From an uncultured Burkholderiales bacterium (lineage in GTDB: Bacteria; Pseudomonadota; Gammaproteobacteria; Burkholderiales; Burkholderiaceae_C): DNA of 64,000 bases. Position 1 is the stretch's first letter. Each line of letters begins with the position of its first letter. Positions 61,413 through 64,000 of this stretch are shown here, in pieces. Made by a program: the position numbers and the translations under genes. Below the pieces are notes generated by a model. That model was not told the origin of the DNA. It did not search any database and saw nothing but the letters and a program-made list of their open reading frames with translations. The stretch is taken from assembly GCA_903871545.1 (NCBI GenBank), contig CAIQHG010000037.1, positions 1-64,000 on the forward strand, written 5' to 3'.

Positions 61413-62213
61413 TTAATTGACTTTAGGTGCCTGAAGGCCCGGTTGACGATGCGATACATGCCATGGAATTGTGAAACGTTCGATCAGTTCGACTAAGCCG
61501 TAAAGTGCCAGCCCGATAACGCTAAGAACGACGATAGTGGCGAAGGTCATCGTGGTGTCGAGTGCACCATTGAATTCCAGCAGCAAAAATCCTAGCCCTC
61601 GGTCAGAGGCCACGAACTCGGCTACCACCGCGGCGGTGGAAGACAAAGCAGCAGCAACCTTGAAGCCTGTAAAAAGTGTCGGCATGGCATGTGGAAGCTG
61701 GATCTTCCAGAAAATTCTGAGTTTACCTGAGCCTGTAGAACGAGCCAGATCCATGATGTCTGCGTCGACTGATCTAAACGCAGTGATTGCACTCACCACA
61801 ACAGGGAAAAACGACAATAGGAACACCAAAAGTATCTTTGGCATGATCCCGAATCCAAACCAAATGATGAATAAAGGCGCAACGGCAATCTTGGGGATGA
61901 TTTGGAAGAAAACTAGCAGCGGATAGACAATACTTTCGATGCGACGCGAAAACGCGATGCCCAGTGCGATGAAAACACCCAGAACAACGGCGGCAAGATA
62001 ACCGAGCACCATTGGCTGAGCCGTGAAAGCTGCAGCCGATGCAAGGCGCGGCAACTTGGCCCACATGGCGGTTGCGATATTCGCTGGCGAGGGAAGAATA
62101 TAGGGTTTGATTCCGCTCAGCCAAACGAAAAGTTGCCACAAAAGTAGGAATGCGATGAATGTCATCGCAACGCGAGCCGGCTGGGCCATGCGTGCGAGCC
62201 TGTCTAGATTCAT
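61413..62213 (-). CDS. ABC transporter permease (SsuC/TauC-like)
   Basis: The 266-residue membrane protein has six or so helices and the EAA loop that contacts the ATPase: ARSTGSGKLRIFWKIQLPHAMPTLF (quoted in part, near residue 150) then GFKVAAALSSTAAVVAEF. AAGGAGG precedes the ATG. It is the first gene of a minus-strand operon with the receptor and the SDR, 37 bases before the receptor ATG. It is divergent from an IclR gene. Confidence 0.9.
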   Translation of the reverse strand: MNLDRLARMAQPARVAMTFIAFLLLWQLFVWLSGIKPYILPSPANIATAMWAKLPRLASAAAFTAQPMVLGYLAAVVLGVFIALGIAFSRRIESIVYPLLVFFQIIPKIAVAPLFIIWFGFGIMPKILLVFLLSFFPVVVSAITAFRSVDADIMDLARSTGSGKLRIFWKIQLPHAMPTLFTGFKVAAALSSTAAVVAEFVASDRGLGFLLLEFNGALDTTMTFATIVVLSVIGLALYGLVELIERFTIPWHVSHRQPGLQAPKVN

Positions 62214-62251
62214 CAGGGTTGCCTCCTTTGCTTGTAGCGTCTAAAGTTTGT

Positions 62252-62280
62252 TTGACACACGTTAATTTACAACTAAAATA
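62252..62280 (+). promoter_or_regulatory. Candidate sigma-70 promoter for the IclR gene
   Basis: TTGACA (62252-62257), a 17-base spacer and AAAATA (62275-62280) form a plausible promoter about 33 bases before the IclR ATG. The candidate IclR site overlaps its downstream half, which would fit self-repression. Confidence 0.4.
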
Positions 62281-62293
62281 ACATCGTTCCACT
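62276..62293. promoter_or_regulatory. Candidate IclR operator 2
   Basis: AAATAACATCGTTCCACT matches the site at 49084-49101 in 14 of 18 bases, including all of CGTTCCACT. It lies between the divergent permease and IclR genes. Confidence 0.5.
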
Positions 62294-62312
62294 AATGAAT
62301 TTATTCTAACTA

Positions 62313-63122
62313 ATGAGACTTGTCAAGGGGTTATTAAATCGTTGTCTTGAGGCTATCGAGTTGCTCGCTATGGACCCGAAATGGCGCCGTCTGTCCGATA
62401 TTGCAATTCAATTGGACTTGCAAAAGGGCCCTGCACACCGGTTGCTTAGCGAAATGAGCAATTTAGGTTGGGTAGAGCAGGACGAGGCAACAGAAAGATA
62501 CAGGCTCAGCATTAAGCTGGCGTTACTCGGACAACAATACCTTCGCGGAACTGGACTACCAGGATTGGTCCAGCCGGTGCTCGACGAGGTGGCAATGAAA
62601 AGCTGTGAGCTAGTTCGGCTGACTTTGATACAGGGGGGGAATATGTATTGGTTCGCCTCGTCCCAGGGTGCGTCGCCTGGGCTGATGTACCAGCCATCTA
62701 TGAATGGGAGACTGGTACCTCACATTACAGCTAACGGCAAGGCTTGGCTCGCTTCAATGCTCGACAAGGACGCTGTCCACTTGGCACTGCAAGGCGGGCT
62801 CGGGCAAGCAGCGTCTAATGCTACACGGTTTGGCCCACGCGCACTCCTTAGTATCGATGAGTTGTTACGTGAGTTGGCCGCCACTCGGGAACGAGGTTAT
62901 GGCCTGGCTGTTGAGGAAGCCGAGCCCGGCGTAAAAGCAATCGCTGTGGTGGTGCGAGCGTTTGACGACAAGCGCGTGGTCAGCACCATGAGCATTGCTG
63001 GGCCTTTGATGAGAATGGGCCCTGAACGAGATTCGGAATTTAGCGCCTTGTTGCACCATGCCACCAACACACTCAGTATGGTGTGGCCTCACGACGAGAT
63101 ACCGATTGTTGGTGAGCAATGA
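62313..63122 (+). CDS. IclR-family transcriptional regulator
   Basis: The 269-residue protein has the helix-turn-helix DIAIQLDLQKGPAHRLLSEMSNLGWV (residues about 30-55, quoted in part) and the effector domain with CELVRLTLIQGGNMYWFASSQG and YGLAVEEAEPGVKAIAVVV. It is related to the IclR at 49181-49996 and shares an upstream motif with it. It probably controls the divergent permease-receptor-SDR operon and the downstream ATPase. Confidence 0.9.
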   Translation: MRLVKGLLNRCLEAIELLAMDPKWRRLSDIAIQLDLQKGPAHRLLSEMSNLGWVEQDEATERYRLSIKLALLGQQYLRGTGLPGLVQPVLDEVAMKSCELVRLTLIQGGNMYWFASSQGASPGLMYQPSMNGRLVPHITANGKAWLASMLDKDAVHLALQGGLGQAASNATRFGPRALLSIDELLRELAATRERGYGLAVEEAEPGVKAIAVVVRAFDDKRVVSTMSIAGPLMRMGPERDSEFSALLHHATNTLSMVWPHDEIPIVGEQ

Positions 63123-63147
63123 GACTAAATAAGAAGGATACAAATCT

Positions 63148-63951
63148 ATGAGCGGCATCCAGATCCGAGGGGTCAGCAAACGCTACGATAGCGGGAAACA
63201 AAGCGTCCTGGCTTTGCAGCAACTCGACTTGGATATAACACCCGGCGAATTCATTGCTGTGGTCGGCCCATCTGGCTGTGGCAAGTCCACATTGATGCGA
63301 CTTGTCGCTGGCCTACACGAAGCGACCACAGGCAGCATCACTGTCGAGGGCAGTCTCGTAAACGGCCCTGTTACCGACGTTGGGATCGTGTTCCAGAGTC
63401 CTGTCTTGCTTGACTGGCGCGATACATTGGACAACGTACTCTTCCAGGCGGACATGCGCGGCTTGCCTGTCAATGAATACCGTGAACGTGCCCATCAGTT
63501 GCTTCAACAGGTTGGGTTGCAGGACTTTGCCCACAGTTATCCGCATGAACTTTCTGGAGGTATGCGACAACGTGCATCGATCGCGCGAGCCTTGCTTCAC
63601 GATCCTGCCCTATTGCTGATGGACGAACCCTTTGGTGCGCTGGATGCGCTAACTCGAGAGCAGATGAGATTGGACCTCGAGCAGTTATGGCTTTCAACAG
63701 GCAAGACTGTGCTATTCATCACTCACAGTGTGGACGAGGCGGTATTGTTGGCCGACCGCGTTCTGGTGATGGGGCCTCGACCCGGCAAAGTGGTGCGCGA
63801 GTTGAGGATAGATCTGCCGCGCAGGCGAGGGTTAGAAGCTCGCCGTGAAAAGCGTTTTTTTGACTTCTGCGAAGAGATCAATGAAATATTTTTTAGCCAG
63901 GGCGTTTTGCGACGAGACAAAGTGTCCCCAAAAAAATCTCAATCGTCATGA
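63148..63951 (+). CDS. ABC transporter ATP-binding protein (SsuB/TauB-like)
   Basis: The 267-residue protein has Walker A GPSGCGKST, signature LSGGMRQRASIARAL, Walker B LLLMDEPFGALD and the H-loop FITHSVDEA. AAGAAGGA precedes the ATG. It should power the permease at 61413-62213, but it is transcribed in the opposite direction with the IclR gene. Its stop overlaps the next gene (ATGA). Confidence 0.92.
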   Translation: MSGIQIRGVSKRYDSGKQSVLALQQLDLDITPGEFIAVVGPSGCGKSTLMRLVAGLHEATTGSITVEGSLVNGPVTDVGIVFQSPVLLDWRDTLDNVLFQADMRGLPVNEYRERAHQLLQQVGLQDFAHSYPHELSGGMRQRASIARALLHDPALLLMDEPFGALDALTREQMRLDLEQLWLSTGKTVLFITHSVDEAVLLADRVLVMGPRPGKVVRELRIDLPRRRGLEARREKRFFDFCEEINEIFFSQGVLRRDKVSPKKSQSS

Positions 63952-64000
63952 CGCTCAAGCGAGCCCTTTTACCGCAACAAATAGAAATGGCGGCGCAATA
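63948..64000 (+). CDS. Start of a further gene, cut by the window edge
   Basis: ATG at 63948 overlaps the ATPase stop and runs 17 full codons (MTLKRALLPQQIEMAAQ) to the window end. It is co-translated with the ATPase. The family cannot be told from so few residues. Confidence 0.6.
   Translation, partial: MTLKRALLPQQIEMAAQ

Overview
The window looks like a chromosome segment of a low-to-moderate G+C betaproteobacterium of the Burkholderiales, most like Polynucleobacter. This is an inference from the AT-rich background and from seven intact tripartite-tricarboxylate (Bug/TctC) solute receptors plus one decayed copy. No rRNA, tRNA or CRISPR was seen.

Region by region. (1) 1-3837, minus strand: four exported or membrane genes of unknown role (Pro/Thr-rich anchored protein, coiled-coil four-helix membrane protein, secreted protein, Sel1-repeat protein cut by the window edge). 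(2) 4.0-20.4 kb: small catabolic operons, each with its own Bug receptor: Bug + isopropylmalate/tartrate-type dehydrogenase + amidohydrolase; amidohydrolase + SDR + Bug + carboxymuconolactone-decarboxylase-like + EthD-like protein; deacetylase facing Bug; 2-hydroxyacid dehydrogenase + Bug + TauD-type dioxygenase; Bug + class II aldolase; a second 2-hydroxyacid dehydrogenase. (3) 20.5-27.4 kb: an envelope cluster with a COG3014-type TPR lipoprotein, YcfL and LpoB lipoproteins, a CsgG/LpoB-like exported protein and two outer-membrane barrels, bracketed by two paralogous winged-helix regulators. (4) 27.8-33.1 kb: hydrolase, sorbosone-type dehydrogenase, cytochrome c, cupin, an IS256-family transposase remnant and a secreted C39-like protein.

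(5) 33.6-46.7 kb: a clearly G+C-richer block, a TetR gene facing one long run: hyuAB, a complete branched-chain-type ABC importer, a small membrane protein and two FAD flavoproteins. It reads as an acquired uptake and degradation operon. (6) 46.7-53.2 kb: debris (decayed Bug gene, long hairpin, possible IS end), then a shikimate-dehydrogenase-like gene facing IclR, an FAD-NIPSNAP fusion and a TIM-barrel isomerase/dehydratase. (7) 53.4-59.5 kb: frameshifted prlF antitoxin without its toxin, Bug, ACMSD-like amidohydrolase, Bug, class A flavin monooxygenase and a regulator fragment. (8) 59.6-64 kb: another G+C-rich block with SDR, NMT1/THI5-type ABC receptor and permease facing IclR and the ATPase.

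The strongest unexplained signals are a repeated element of about 60-80 bp upstream of both the region 1 operon and one of the winged-helix regulators; a seven-unit 10-bp array ending in a 19-bp palindrome at the envelope cluster; a FAD-NIPSNAP fusion that looks like one lost stop codon; and a shared 18-bp motif upstream of both IclR genes. All functions come from reading the translations; no database search was run.
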